NCBI GenBank assembly: GCA_028641055.1
Contig: CM054058.1
Span: 238,500,187 to 238,564,186, forward strand
DNA: 64,000 nucleotides
Source of the DNA: Alopecurus myosuroides
Taxonomy: Eukaryota; Streptophyta; Magnoliopsida; Poales; Poaceae
Direction: 5' to 3'
Part shown: one piece after another, positions 1 through 10,600 of the stretch
How the letters are laid out: the number at the start of each line of letters is the position of its first letter
How positions within the stretch are numbered: position 1 is the first letter of the stretch
Translations under genes and position numbers: made by a program
Notes under the pieces: model-generated
Told to the model about the DNA's origin: nothing
What the model saw: the letters and a program-made list of their open reading frames with translations, nothing else
The model's database searches: none

Positions 1-1260
1 TTTCCAATTGTGATCTCGATGTTCTCGCTAACTTTATTGCTTTGCCAGCTAGATCCCGGTGATTTCACTAGGAGAGGGATAGACAACTGTTCCAAGTTGA
101 TTTTACTGGTGTTTGCAAAGCATTGAGAGATGAAGGAGTGTGAAGCACTAGAATCGAACAAGACTTTAGCACGAAACGAGTTCACAAGAAGTGTGCCCAT
201 CACAACCTCTGTAGATTCTTCCACTCCCTGGGCCTTGACATGGTTCACCCTCACAGTTCTCAAGACAGACTTGTTCCTGTTGCGGGGCCTAGGCGAAGAA
301 GTGTGTACCATCACATGATTGACATTAGAGATAGGTAGTGATGGCAGCTTGTTCTGCGGGCACTTGTAGGAGTAGTGTCCTGGTAGACCGCACTTGAAGC
401 ATGTAATAACAGAACGAGGAGCTGTTGGACTTGGCTGAGATGGAGCACCTCCTGAAGATACCACTGGGGTGGGAGGGCGGGCAAGAAATCCTGCCGGGCT
501 TGGCAAGCAGATGGGCGGTGTTGGAGTGGTATATGGAACCCAAACTCTTCGTTTTTGTGGAGGCATGATAGCTTTTGAGTTAGCATGTTCACGAGAGTGC
601 TTACGAGATTCCTCAACCAACTTGCGCCCATGCTCTTCATTTAGAGCGATGTTGATGAGGTCCTCAAAATTCTTGGCCTTGACGTTGGTGAGAGCATACT
701 TGAGTTCCGGGTTGAGACCCCTGCGGAATTTTGCCATCCTTTTTTGCTTCCGTGGAGACTTCATCTCCGGCGTAGCGAGCCAGGCGATTGAACTCTCTTT
801 GGTATTCGAGAACGTCCAAATTGCCTTGTGTGAAAGAATAGAATTCCTCACGCATTCTCTCCATGAGCCCATCGGGAATGTGATGGCGCACGAAGGCTTG
901 CTTGAAATCCTCCCATGTGATTGCCACACTAGGACCTCTCATTTCTTGGAAGTTCTCCCACCAAGACATGGATTGTCCACGGAGAAGGTAGGTCACGTAA
1001 GGAACACGGTCCTCGTCAGCCACATGAGCTACCATAAGAGTACGGTTCATTTCACGGAGCCAGTCATCAGCATCCAATGGCTCGGAGGAGGTATCAAACA
1101 TGCGCGGATTGAGCTCAAGGAACTCCCGAATAGACACACGGACATTGCCATTGCTCACAAGGTCTTGATTCTGCTGTATCTGCCTTATAACTTGTGTCAT
1201 CTGAGACAGCACTTTCCCCATCTCGGGTGGCAGTGTGGGTTCTTCGTCACCACTCTCCAT
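1..1260 (-). pseudogene. Frameshifted gag(-protease start) of a Ty3/gypsy retrotransposon
   Basis: The minus-strand frame opens at 1260 with an acidic start (MESGDEE...) and shows a plant gypsy capsid core around 'DWLREMNR', 'SWWENF' and 'WEDFKQAFVRHH'. That frame stops at 664. The same product clearly continues in another minus frame from about 740 downward, including a canonical CX2CX4HX4C zinc knuckle (CFKCGLPGHYSYKC, about 360-410). A protease-like start follows near 130-250 ('VLFDSSASHSFIS', with DSSAS where active copies have D-S/T-G). The frame change near 740 marks a broken copy. In an active element this protein would package retrotransposon RNA. The rest of pol lies beyond the window start. 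Family assignment is from motifs only. Confidence 0.85.
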
Positions 1261-1853
1261 CCTGAAGAGGATACCAAGGTTAACACACTAATCGGATAAC
1301 AAAATCCAATATAAGTGCTTAAAAGGATTACTTCAGACGGTAAGTCGATAGCATAGAACAAGGATGGAGGTTAACAACGGATCAACAGATAAGTTGTTAC
1401 AACGAAAGAGACGATTTGTGAAGGACGATATCGAAGCAACAACTGGGAAACAGGAGACCACAAACACCTGAGGTACTACGGGAAAACCCATCCGGGCTTC
1501 TAGAGGATCAATATCTACTGCTTAAGGAATAGATGATCTGCTTCTGGGGCTTATTTGCCACCGTTCTCAATCGTGAGTAGGCAACACGAAAATCGTGTCA
1601 CAACCACCTCCACTCCTATGGTCTAGTAGATATAACCATCCTCGAGAAACCAGGATACGTGAAATCCTAACTTGACAGTTTAGGTGAGAAGAGAAAAACA
1701 ACGTTGCACTTCCTTACCAGAAAAGGGAGGGTGGGTGGGGAAAGAAATAAAAGAACAGAATTCCTACTCTCACGTTTCATTTTTCCTATATAGCTACAAA
1801 ATAGTTTCTAGACTCAACTGCGACCAGTAAAAGGGATCCTACAGGCAGACAGA
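1261..1853 (-). other. Untranslated leader between PBS and gag of the first gypsy element
   Basis: Non-coding leader on the minus strand. Its part at about 1490-1650 resembles the LTR end at about 1870-2015: both have a '(ga)gtaggc..acacg..cgtgt(c/g)acaacc' hairpin-like stretch and a shared 'tagaggat' box. The LTR-end sequence therefore appears to be partly duplicated downstream of the PBS. No gene seen. Confidence 0.5.
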
Positions 1854-1864
1854 CTCTGATACCA
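1854..1864 (-). other. Primer binding site (initiator Met-tRNA type)
   Basis: The minus strand reads TGGTATCAGAG, the standard plant PBS complementary to the 3' end of initiator Met tRNA. It lies two bases inside the LTR end, which orients the element on the minus strand and fixes the LTR/leader border. Confidence 0.85.
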
Positions 1865-4737
1865 TTTATCGCACCCGGACTTTTAGAGGATACACACAGC
1901 CCGCTAAATAGTAGATAATTGGCTTACGGGGCCTACCTGCACCAGCATCTCAATATGAGTAGGCCGACACGTAAACGTGTGACAACCATTCTCTACTATT
2001 CATCGTCTGTGAAACCATCCAATAGGAATCCGAATACTTCCATTGACGTACTTCATAACATACACACATGGTACGTCAACGGCATTTGAACAAGTGATAT
2101 CACAACAAATCTCTAAGACACAAAGAAATAGAAATAAGTGGCAAAAGCTCTCACTAGAGCAGAGATAGCAAATACAGTCAGGCAGAGGACACATGTCCCA
2201 ACAAGTCATCATTACATCACAGCGGAAGCAACAAAGTGTCTGAGTACAGACAAGATCCAAATAGGCCTAAGAGGCCGGAAACGAAAAGAACGGAGCCCAT
2301 CCACGAAGTCTCGGATCCTGCCCGGGTCCGCTATCTACTCGTCAGCAGCCTCGGCATACTCCACGTAGTAGCCACCATGGGGATCCTCGGAAACGTAGTC
2401 TGCAGAACCAGCAGACCCAAAGGGGTCAGTACGGACGAGTACTGGCAAGCAAGACGCACAAGATACCAAAGTGTACCCGACAACACCCAGTACAGATGCT
2501 TTGGGTTCAACGGAAGATAGGTGATACAAAGGTGCGTCAGCGGGCTGCACTAACCAACTACAGAGACACACTGCAACATCCGGCTAAAAGAAAGGGATAA
2601 GATAGCGCATCGGAGCCAACTACCACTAACCTCAAACAAACCCATCCTGGATCTCGCCCCTTATCCAAACAAGCAATCCGAGGATAACCCACACAGTTGG
2701 ATTAATGAAGGTTCAGGTTATTGTGACAATATGCCTATTACTAGTCAAATTATTATTAATTAGGTGTAAGTTGTCGGAGTACTTGTTAGCCAGCACTTTC
2801 ACCAAGTCGTCACATAACCGCGGAAAACACGGCTTCTCGAGAAGATTCATCCCTGCAGGATGTGCTCCAGTACCCGTACACACTCGAGCCACCAACTAAA
2901 ACTCAGGTGGACTCGACACGACCCGAACCATCTCTACAGCCTGTCCTAGGAGCCACAGAGCTATAAGGTCCCAGCCACGCAGCCGAATACTCAGCGCAAG
3001 TGTGCAAAACTCCGCAGGACGCAACACCCCGGCAATACAGGCCTCGCCCTATATGTGTGCGTCATCAACATCATCAGTATCAACCATGGGAGCGACCCAT
3101 TCATGCGTATGAGCCAAATGGAACACCCGAACTAAGTGTGGCTCTTCGGACAAACTGCGGATCAGTTCAAAGTCGAGGGGGTTCCATACGACCACCCGGA
3201 TGCGGTGAGCACGCTCATCATGGATCAGAGGACAAGACCCTTTTCCTAATTAGGATCGACACTAGCAGGCTTCAAAACCCTAACCCGGGCTTCCTGCCGG
3301 TGCCTTATCATCAAATTATTATTACCCCAAACATTAACATGATATTGATTATAACAAGACCGTCTATCAAACTAAACAGGTGATAAGATAAATGACAACA
3401 AGACTCGAGCACAAACAAACCTAAGCATGATTCTACGACACATGCTAACAAATAACAAGGTTGTAGGTGTGGGGGTGAGGCTATATTCATGGCTGCAGGA
3501 TGACATGTGATAGGATCGGAACACAAGCAACGAATCATAAGGCTAGCAGATTAGACAACGGAAAGTATCGGTATCAAGTGTGGAACGGACACAATGGTTC
3601 ATGTGAGTGAATACTTGCCTGCAAACTCAGTAGCCTGGTACTGAGCTAACTCCTCTGAAATGGTATCGTAAACCTCGTATGTCTCGACGTCGTCGTCTAT
3701 TCGAGAAGAAGCAAACAAACAACGAAGAGAGACGGATAATCAATAACATGGCATAATGCACAAACATGGGATGATGCATGACATTTTAAGTGGTGCATCA
3801 AATTAAGCTAGAGACATAATAGACAATGTTAAATGGATCCATATGCAATGTTGAATTGCATTTGGTAAAGTCCATGTGCATTAGTAGAGGGTTTAATGAA
3901 TTACCACTAAACATTGTGTTAAAATGGATTAAATGCATGAGAGATGTTGGAAACAGCAAGGAAAAGACTTTAGCTTCAACTAGATATTTTATTTGTCAAA
4001 TTTGGGGTTTTAATGATTAAGTTATGCACTTTGGTATTTTAATTAAATAAAATTCAGTACTGAAATTAGTGGAATTTTTAGTTTCTCAAAATGTTGATAT
4101 TATTACATATTTGGATAGAGCATTTAATTCTGATTGGAAAACATGTATTACTTTTTAAATTTGGAATTAAAATGAATTAGTTATGATTTAAACAAGTTTA
4201 AATGTTTTAAACAATGCATTTAATAATTCCAACAATTTAAATTATAGAAAAAGAGATATTATTTTATATTCAGAAAGTATTTGACAATTTATTTAATTTG
4301 ACACCTTAATTGCAAAAATTGGAATTTTAATTCATTAAATATGAATTTTTGCAATTTAAAATAGATATTTAAAGTATTGAATTTAATATGTAATTTTATT
4401 TGCTCAAAACAAAAAAAAAATTCATATTTGGGTAGAATATAATTTTCTGGGTGGATTACATATTTTATTTTCCCAATTCTGAGTTAAAATGGCCAAGATA
4501 TGGTTTTTACAATTTTTTGGGTTTAAAATACCATTTTCTGTAAAAAGAAAAGAAAAAGAAACAGCGCAGGACTTTTCCCACCGTGGGGAAAAGAACCCAC
4601 ACTGGCTGACCAGTGGGCCAGCGCCAAGGTGGCGCTGACTGGTGCGGGTGGAGGCTGAGGTGGCCTCCAGCGAGCATGACATGTGGGCCCTGTGGGGGTG
4701 TGGAGGAAAAATGGGGCAAAATGCCCCACGGCTTACA

Positions 4738-4808
4738 GCGCCTGGGGATCGAACCCGCAACGCTGCGCTTGCGTGCGAGCTTCGCTGGCCATCTGGCAAC
4801 TGCCGCGG
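4738..4808 (-). other. tRNA-like sequence 1 inside the LTR
   Basis: The minus strand carries a perfect pol III B box (GGGTTCGATCCCC, complement at about 4744-4755). A near-consensus A box (TTGCCAGATGG, about 4789-4799) lies upstream at tRNA spacing. It is not a convincing functional tRNA because stem pairing looks poor. It could be a captured pseudo-tRNA or a SINE head. Confidence 0.5.
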
Positions 4809-4904
4809 TCGTTGCAGAACAGGGATGCGCGGCCCTTTTGTGGTTCAGCTAAGCGCGGCTGCAAATTTGCGAAAAAGACAGGAGAAAAAGGGGGGGCTTT
4901 TCGG

Positions 4905-4975
4905 CTGGAGCGGGGACTCGAACGCGCGCCCCTGGTCGCGCGCGAGGGGGGCCTGTGCCACTGGGCTATTCCTGT
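4905..4975 (-). other. tRNA-like sequence 2 inside the LTR
   Basis: The minus strand has A box TAGCCCAGTGG (complement 4958-4968) and B box CGTTCGAGTCCCC (complement 4912-4924) within a ~71-nt unit, about 170 bp from the first tRNA-like unit and on the same strand. The acceptor stem does not close well by eye, so a pseudo-tRNA is more likely than a working gene. Confidence 0.5.
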
Positions 4976-6123
4976 TTTCGTGTTGAATAACAGATCTGCA
5001 GGTTTAAGGTGTTTATCTGGCGCGTTAACTGAACTTTTCGAACGGAGCAGTTTCAGACTTGCACGTAACTGAAAGACGACGAGCATGGCAGTGCCGACGG
5101 CGACGAACTGAACCGGCCCGCAGGCATCTACTACGGCACGCAAACCAGCGGGGAAACGGCGGGAATCGGAAGAGGAACTCACCCTCGACGCGTGAGTGCC
5201 CTCGGTGTGGCCGGAGGTGGATGGAAACGGCGGCAATGGCGCGGTGGAGGTCCGGCCGTCGGCGGAGAAGAAGTCGATGGCGCGGTCAGCTTAGGCCTTC
5301 CCTCCTCGATTGCTCGCGTGGGGTGGAAGAGGAGGACACTACGAAGACAAAGGTGGTATTCGATCTGGCCGGGACATCTCCAATCGCCGGCGACGAGCTC
5401 ACCTACCTCGGCTATGGCTTCGGTTGCGGGAGGAACAGAGGGAGTGGAGCTCGAAGGGGAGGAAGGAGAGGGGAAGAAACCGGCGGCGCAGGAAGGGAGG
5501 AGAGGTCTGGGGCTAGGGTTTGGGGGCTGCCTCGGGGTATAAGAGAGGGCAGGAGAGCAGGTAGGAGGGGAGGACGTGGAGGCTCCTCCTCCACTGGCAG
5601 CACGTCTGCCTGCTCGTCCCCTCATCCGTACGAGGAAGAAAGGACCACAGGAGGGTGTTGGGCTGGTTTAGGCCCAACTAGGTTGCCACTTCCCTTTTTT
5701 TCTCTTTTTTTTTGTAGAATTGGAAAGAAGAGAAAAGGAAAGGTTTTTGGCATAGAATCTTATGGATTAAATTTTTAGGAATGGCCCACTCAAAAAGGTC
5801 AGTGCACCACTTTTGGGTTTTTGAGAATTTCAAAATTTTAAATTATTTGAATTAAGTTTGAATTGGCAAAAGGGTTTTAAAATAATAGGAAATATTTACT
5901 TCATTTGCATATTTCATTCCCATTCACAAATCATGAAACAATTTAATTATTCGATTTGAACCTTTTGTTTGAAAACCATGTAACAGACCAAGTGTGAGCA
6001 ATTGTTTGAATTTGAAAACTTGCATTTGGAAACTTAACACATGCAATGCTTATGATGCCATGATGCAAGAAAATAAAACAAAGGACAAGCAAGTTTGGAG
6101 GTTTTCATACTTGGGATGTTACA

Positions 6124-7061
6124 GCGGCGGCGCGGTGGATGGCCTCACGGTCGAGACGAGTGAGCACCGCGAGCCCATCAATGTCCGTCTCGCTGAGGGG
6201 CACGCTGAAGCGATCGACGAGGGCGACCGCTGCCTTGGAGTTGCGAGCGTTATTTGCCCCTTCAATGTCCAGCTCCTTGGCGAGGCGGGCCGTGGCGCGC
6301 TGGGCGACGGGGAGCGGAGAGGAGTGCGCAGCCAGCCTGCTGCTGCGGCGATGCTCGCCGGGGGTGATCGCCGTCTTCTCCTCGGGTAGTGGCGAAGCAG
6401 GACCCAGGATCGACGAAGGAGTGTTGGCGAAGAGGGCGTCCAGAGGGTCGTGGGTGACTGGCGCGAGCGCCACAGCCGGCCACTGCGCCTTGCCCAGCGG
6501 CGAGGCTAGGCCCCTGGCCGGGGGCGTGGCCAACAGGGCTGGGAGGAAACATGGCGAGAACGAGAGCGGCGATGCCAGCGATCCCGAACAGAAGGCCTCT
6601 AGTTCCGCGGCCATGGGGTCTAGGCTGAACGGAGGCGAAGGGAAGTCGTCGATGCGGCCCAGGGACAGCAAATCCGCTATCGGGTCATCGCTGCCGGCAG
6701 GGGATCCCGGCGCCGGGGGGGGAGGAGCTGCTACTGCCAGGGCGGTCGTCGCGGGCAGAGGCACGCGCTCTGGCATGGGGCCGGAGACCGGAAGGGGCGG
6801 CGGAGGAGGCAGCTGCTCAGTGACGACGGCCGGCGGGGAGGTCGCCCTGTACCTCCTAGAGGTGGGAGTACGGCTACGGTGGCGTGACCCCCCGGTGCCC
6901 TGGGGCGGCGGCATGATGCCGTTCCGGAGTCTGGCATGAGCAGTGTCGCGAGGAAGGGCGGGGCGCCCCTCCCGGTCTCGGTCTCCGTCGTTGTCCCGGC
7001 GGGCGGCGGGAGGGCCGCCGTTGCAGGCCTCGAGCAGCCGCCTGCGTGTCCCAGAACGCAC
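6124..7061 (-). pseudogene. LINE 5' ORF fragment, cut by the gypsy LTR
   Basis: The minus-strand frame starts at 7061 and runs open until it enters the LTR at 6123. It is Pro/Ala/Ser-rich and ends in a stretch with 'RRSSRLA', 'ATARLAKELDIEG' and 'LVDRFSVPLSETDIDGL'. This arrangement is commonly seen just before the endonuclease domain in grass L1-type LINEs. The downstream endonuclease/RT would lie on the far side of the gypsy element, beyond the window. It could instead be an unrelated host exon, but the motif order favours a LINE. Target duplication for the gypsy insertion would be gcggc (6124-6128); its partner is not visible. Confidence 0.6.
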
Positions 7062-7164
7062 CTTATCATTCTTTTCTTCTCTTTGGTGTGTGTTTGTTGC
7101 TGCTCCAGCATGTGTGGTGTTGCGTTTGTATGCGATGTTTCTATGTTGGTTGCTTTATTTATAA

Positions 7165-7645
7165 AGCGGGCGAAAGCCTATTTCGACGAAATTGTGGTGC
7201 ATCAATATTTTCGAACAAATCTCCCGGTGTCTTTTCTAGTAGAAACCGAACGATATTTCATAACCGGAGTTACCCGACCCGACGGGGTAAACCCGAACAC
7301 GCAGCCTGTTGTGTGGCAATGACATATCCGGCGGGAACCCGCGTGCGGCAGCCGCCATGTCGACGAAACGAGGCCCATATCGGTTGCCCACGTAGCGCGC
7401 TTCGGTGTCCCTCCCCTGCCTCCTTGCGACGAAAGAGGAAAGCAGAAGCTTCCTTTCCGGCTTTCCCCTCTCCCCCAATATATTCTCTGATAAAAAAATG
7501 GGGCTGAAATTCAAACAAGCCACCGATCATTCCCTCCTTCTCGGGTGTTCATCAGCCGCAAACATCGCTCCCCAGGGGATTATCGAGGCTTAGGGTTCGG
7601 AATCCACCGGAACGATCAAGCTTGGGGTTGGGAGGAAGGACAGGG
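7165..7645 (+). promoter_or_regulatory. Proximal upstream region and 5' leader of the SFH gene
   Basis: Between the LINE fragment and the first ATG lies a CT-rich plant-style leader (about 7400-7560). An 'AATATATTCT' TATA-like element is at about 7478-7490. No start site can be fixed from sequence alone. Confidence 0.4.
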
Positions 7646-10600
7646 ATGTCGAGTCCCGTCGGCCGGTCGGCGAGGCCTAGTGAGTGCCCTGTTTTGCTTC
7701 CTTGAACTGCTTCTGCTTCTCCTTGGTTTTTTCCCCTTCGCGTTGTCCTTTCTCGTTCTTCCACGTTGTGGCAAGTTGCGAGTGCCTGCCCGGGTGTTTC
7801 CGCGCATCAATTATCCCTCAATTTGGTACCGGTATCTGCAAGTGCTCGCACGAGAGATTATTGGCGCAGTAAGGCCGCTTCCGTCAGTTCACAGTAGATA
7901 ACAAGATAATCCGGAGTTTCCGGATAATTTGTTCCAGATAATCTGTATAACTGAGGTTTAGATCTTGGATTCAGTGCGCCGTGATACTTTTGCTATATGT
8001 GCCATCTATGTGTTTGATGCTTTTCTATTGAGGACAGCATCGAACATTTAACAACAGTAGCATAGCTGCATGCATAGGTAATACGAAATCACGAATTATG
8101 ATATTTGATTGCATGGTCTGTTGATATGTTAGTACTGCTGTGGCAATCAATTCATTGTGAAGCACTACCGACTGCACAGTTCACCTACTGGCTTCTCCTT
8201 ATGGATACTACTTCAGCAATTGCCAGTTTCTGTTTCAGTCAGAGAAGGAACACTGAGGTAATATTGCAGGTGCAGATTTTGAGGGCGTCTTACATGATGA
8301 TGAAAAGGAAGAGATAAAATCTGACGAAGATAACTCAGAAGGTGACAAGAAGACCAAAAAGGGGTCCTTCAAGAAAAGAGCAATCAGTGCCGGAAATAAC
8401 TTCAGGCATTCCTTGAAGAGAAAGAGCAAAAAGAAGAGCGACAACATAGTCTCGATAGAGGATATTAGGGACGTGCAAGAGCTGGAAACTGTCGAAAGAT
8501 TCCGCCAGTGCTTGCTTGATGAGGGCTTGTTGCCAGAACGTCATGACGATTATCACAAGATGCTAAGGTACCACATCTGCTCTTCTCAAAGCATATCTGG
8601 GTTTCTTCGTCCGTAGATTGCCTCCATTTGCAGCAAAAACATTCACAAGTAACATGTTGATTATATATTTAGGTAAAGTATACCTTTCACTTCCAAATGT
8701 ATCTGAACGGAGCAATAATCCCGTGATCTCAAATTTGGTCTGATTTACACCCTCAAATCCACAATACCAGATAAATCATTCTCCTAAGTGGTTTTCAGGC
8801 TCGTGTGGCATATAGTTGTCAAGTTTCGTGCACCAACCACTAGCTAGAACAAAAGTCCAAACTGATGGAAACAACGTGGGCAATCCACATATACTGTAAC
8901 AATAATTAGGCGCTATTGTGCGGATTAGGATGTTTACCAACTATTCCACTAGGCTTCATTTTCTTCTTCAATGGACACCACACCTCGTAAGAGAAGTCCG
9001 GGTCTGAGACACGATTGGATCGCGAGCTCGAGCCCTAGTCTGAGTCGGCAGCCTTGAAGATGAGCCTGATGAGGTCCGATGGCACATACACATCCAGTAG
9101 AAGATGGTATCAGCTCGGTCAAACACAAGTGGAAGTCCTAATCAACATTTTCTGGAACAAAAACCATCAAAGTATATGCCACATGAACTAAAAAAACCAC
9201 CTAAGGAAATGATTTATCTGGTATTATGCATTTTACGGTATTATTGCTCCATTCAGATACAATTGGGGGTGAAAAGTGTACGTTATCCTATATATTCTGG
9301 AGTAATTTCGCAAAATTACAGGGTTGATTTTCAAACCATCACGAAACTACATATATAAGATCCAGTGCCATAGAACTACAGGTTTAGGGAGAAGTGTGTC
9401 ACAGAACTACAGATTTAGGGTTTTTGAGTTTCATGATTTGTGAAAATGCATCACTACTGTGGCTTAAAATCAGTCTCTAAATATCTTGTTATGTCAAATT
9501 TGTTTTTTAACTTTTTTAAAGGAATATATTAATATCAAGCTGATATCAATTAGACCTGGTCTCTGCAAGAATATAAGAGATAGTTGAGACACCAAGAATG
9601 CACACAACCCAAAGACAAAAAAAAAGTGCCCCACCAAAGCGACCAATGACTCGTAGCAGCAGGAACAGCCATCACCCGGACTGCGGAAAAGGTTCTCCAA
9701 GAGTGATGCCTCTAGGAAGGGAATGGTTCACAAGCGTAGTCGTCACCTGACCTAACCATCAAAGTCAGATCCTGGGTTTTCACCCCTAAGAAAGCTCGAT
9801 TAATCTCCCCACAATGCCTTCAGCAAGGAAACAGCTGGAATCCGCCATTGCCAGGTACAACCAATGAAGATCAGACCTAGAGTTTTCACCCTGGAAATCG
9901 ACTCGGTGCTCCAGTAGCACCACCAAAACATGAAGTCACACTGTGTTGTCGCCCCCACATGCCAAGAACACTACTGCAACGCACTGATCACCCTGCTCAC
10001 GCAAACCACACCACGTTCGCACAATGAACAATCAGGCGTTGTCTTCTCCCAGTCCATTGCGAGCACACTATGTGCCAGATGCACACGCGCACGGCTCTCA
10101 CATGGACATCCACACGCGACTGAAAAACCATGATCATGCAATTATGCAAAGTGAGCTGTTGGGCTGCCATCATCATTTCCCGCCTGCGCCCACTTAGATG
10201 TCTCAAACTCTCACATGATCCATGGAGATGGTGCTTTCTCCTTTCGGGGCCTTGCTGATCCATTAAAATGCAATCGCCTTGATATTTCCTACCTCGGCAC
10301 TTTGGTAATCGTGGCGTGGACTTGCCTATGTCGACGTACCCAGTGGTACTGATGTATTCTCCGGGTGAAGGTTGCCAACCCACAGAGGCCTGCATCCCTC
10401 GGCACCCGAGGCCACATTGGGGCTATGGCGGTACAGTGGATCAGCAAGGCGAGGAAGGGCGTGACCCAGCCTAAGCATGGATAGAAATGGCCGAACAACG
10501 TCCGGCGCCACCTCCGACCTGCTAGAACCAGGCAGTGCCCATCACACCAAACCGGGAGGAGTTTAGGATCTCCCATTGGGACGGTCGTATCTGACCTGTC

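Larger units (their letters stand above)
1867..6123 (-). mobile_element. Long 5' LTR of the first gypsy element
   Basis: On the minus strand it starts TGTAACATCCCAAG at 6123 and ends ...GCGATA (a plausible CA-to-TA change), two bases before the PBS. That is about 4.26 kb. Inside it, in element order, are an AT-rich stretch (5.77-6.1 kb), a GC-rich block (4.6-5.7 kb) with two tRNA-like sequences, a very AT-rich stretch (3.8-4.5 kb) and a mixed 3' half. Small ORFs in the GC-rich block, for example 5059-5778, look like composition artefacts. The right border cuts into a LINE ORF. The matching 3' LTR is outside the window, so length and age cannot be tested here. Confidence 0.65.

Noticed and set aside
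4738..4975. Functional tRNA genes
   Set aside because: A and B boxes are good, but acceptor and anticodon stems do not pair convincingly; reported only as tRNA-like.
5059..5778. Several Arg/Gly-rich ORFs on both strands at 4.4-5.8 kb
   Set aside because: GC-rich LTR core with overlapping frames, low-complexity products and no domains.
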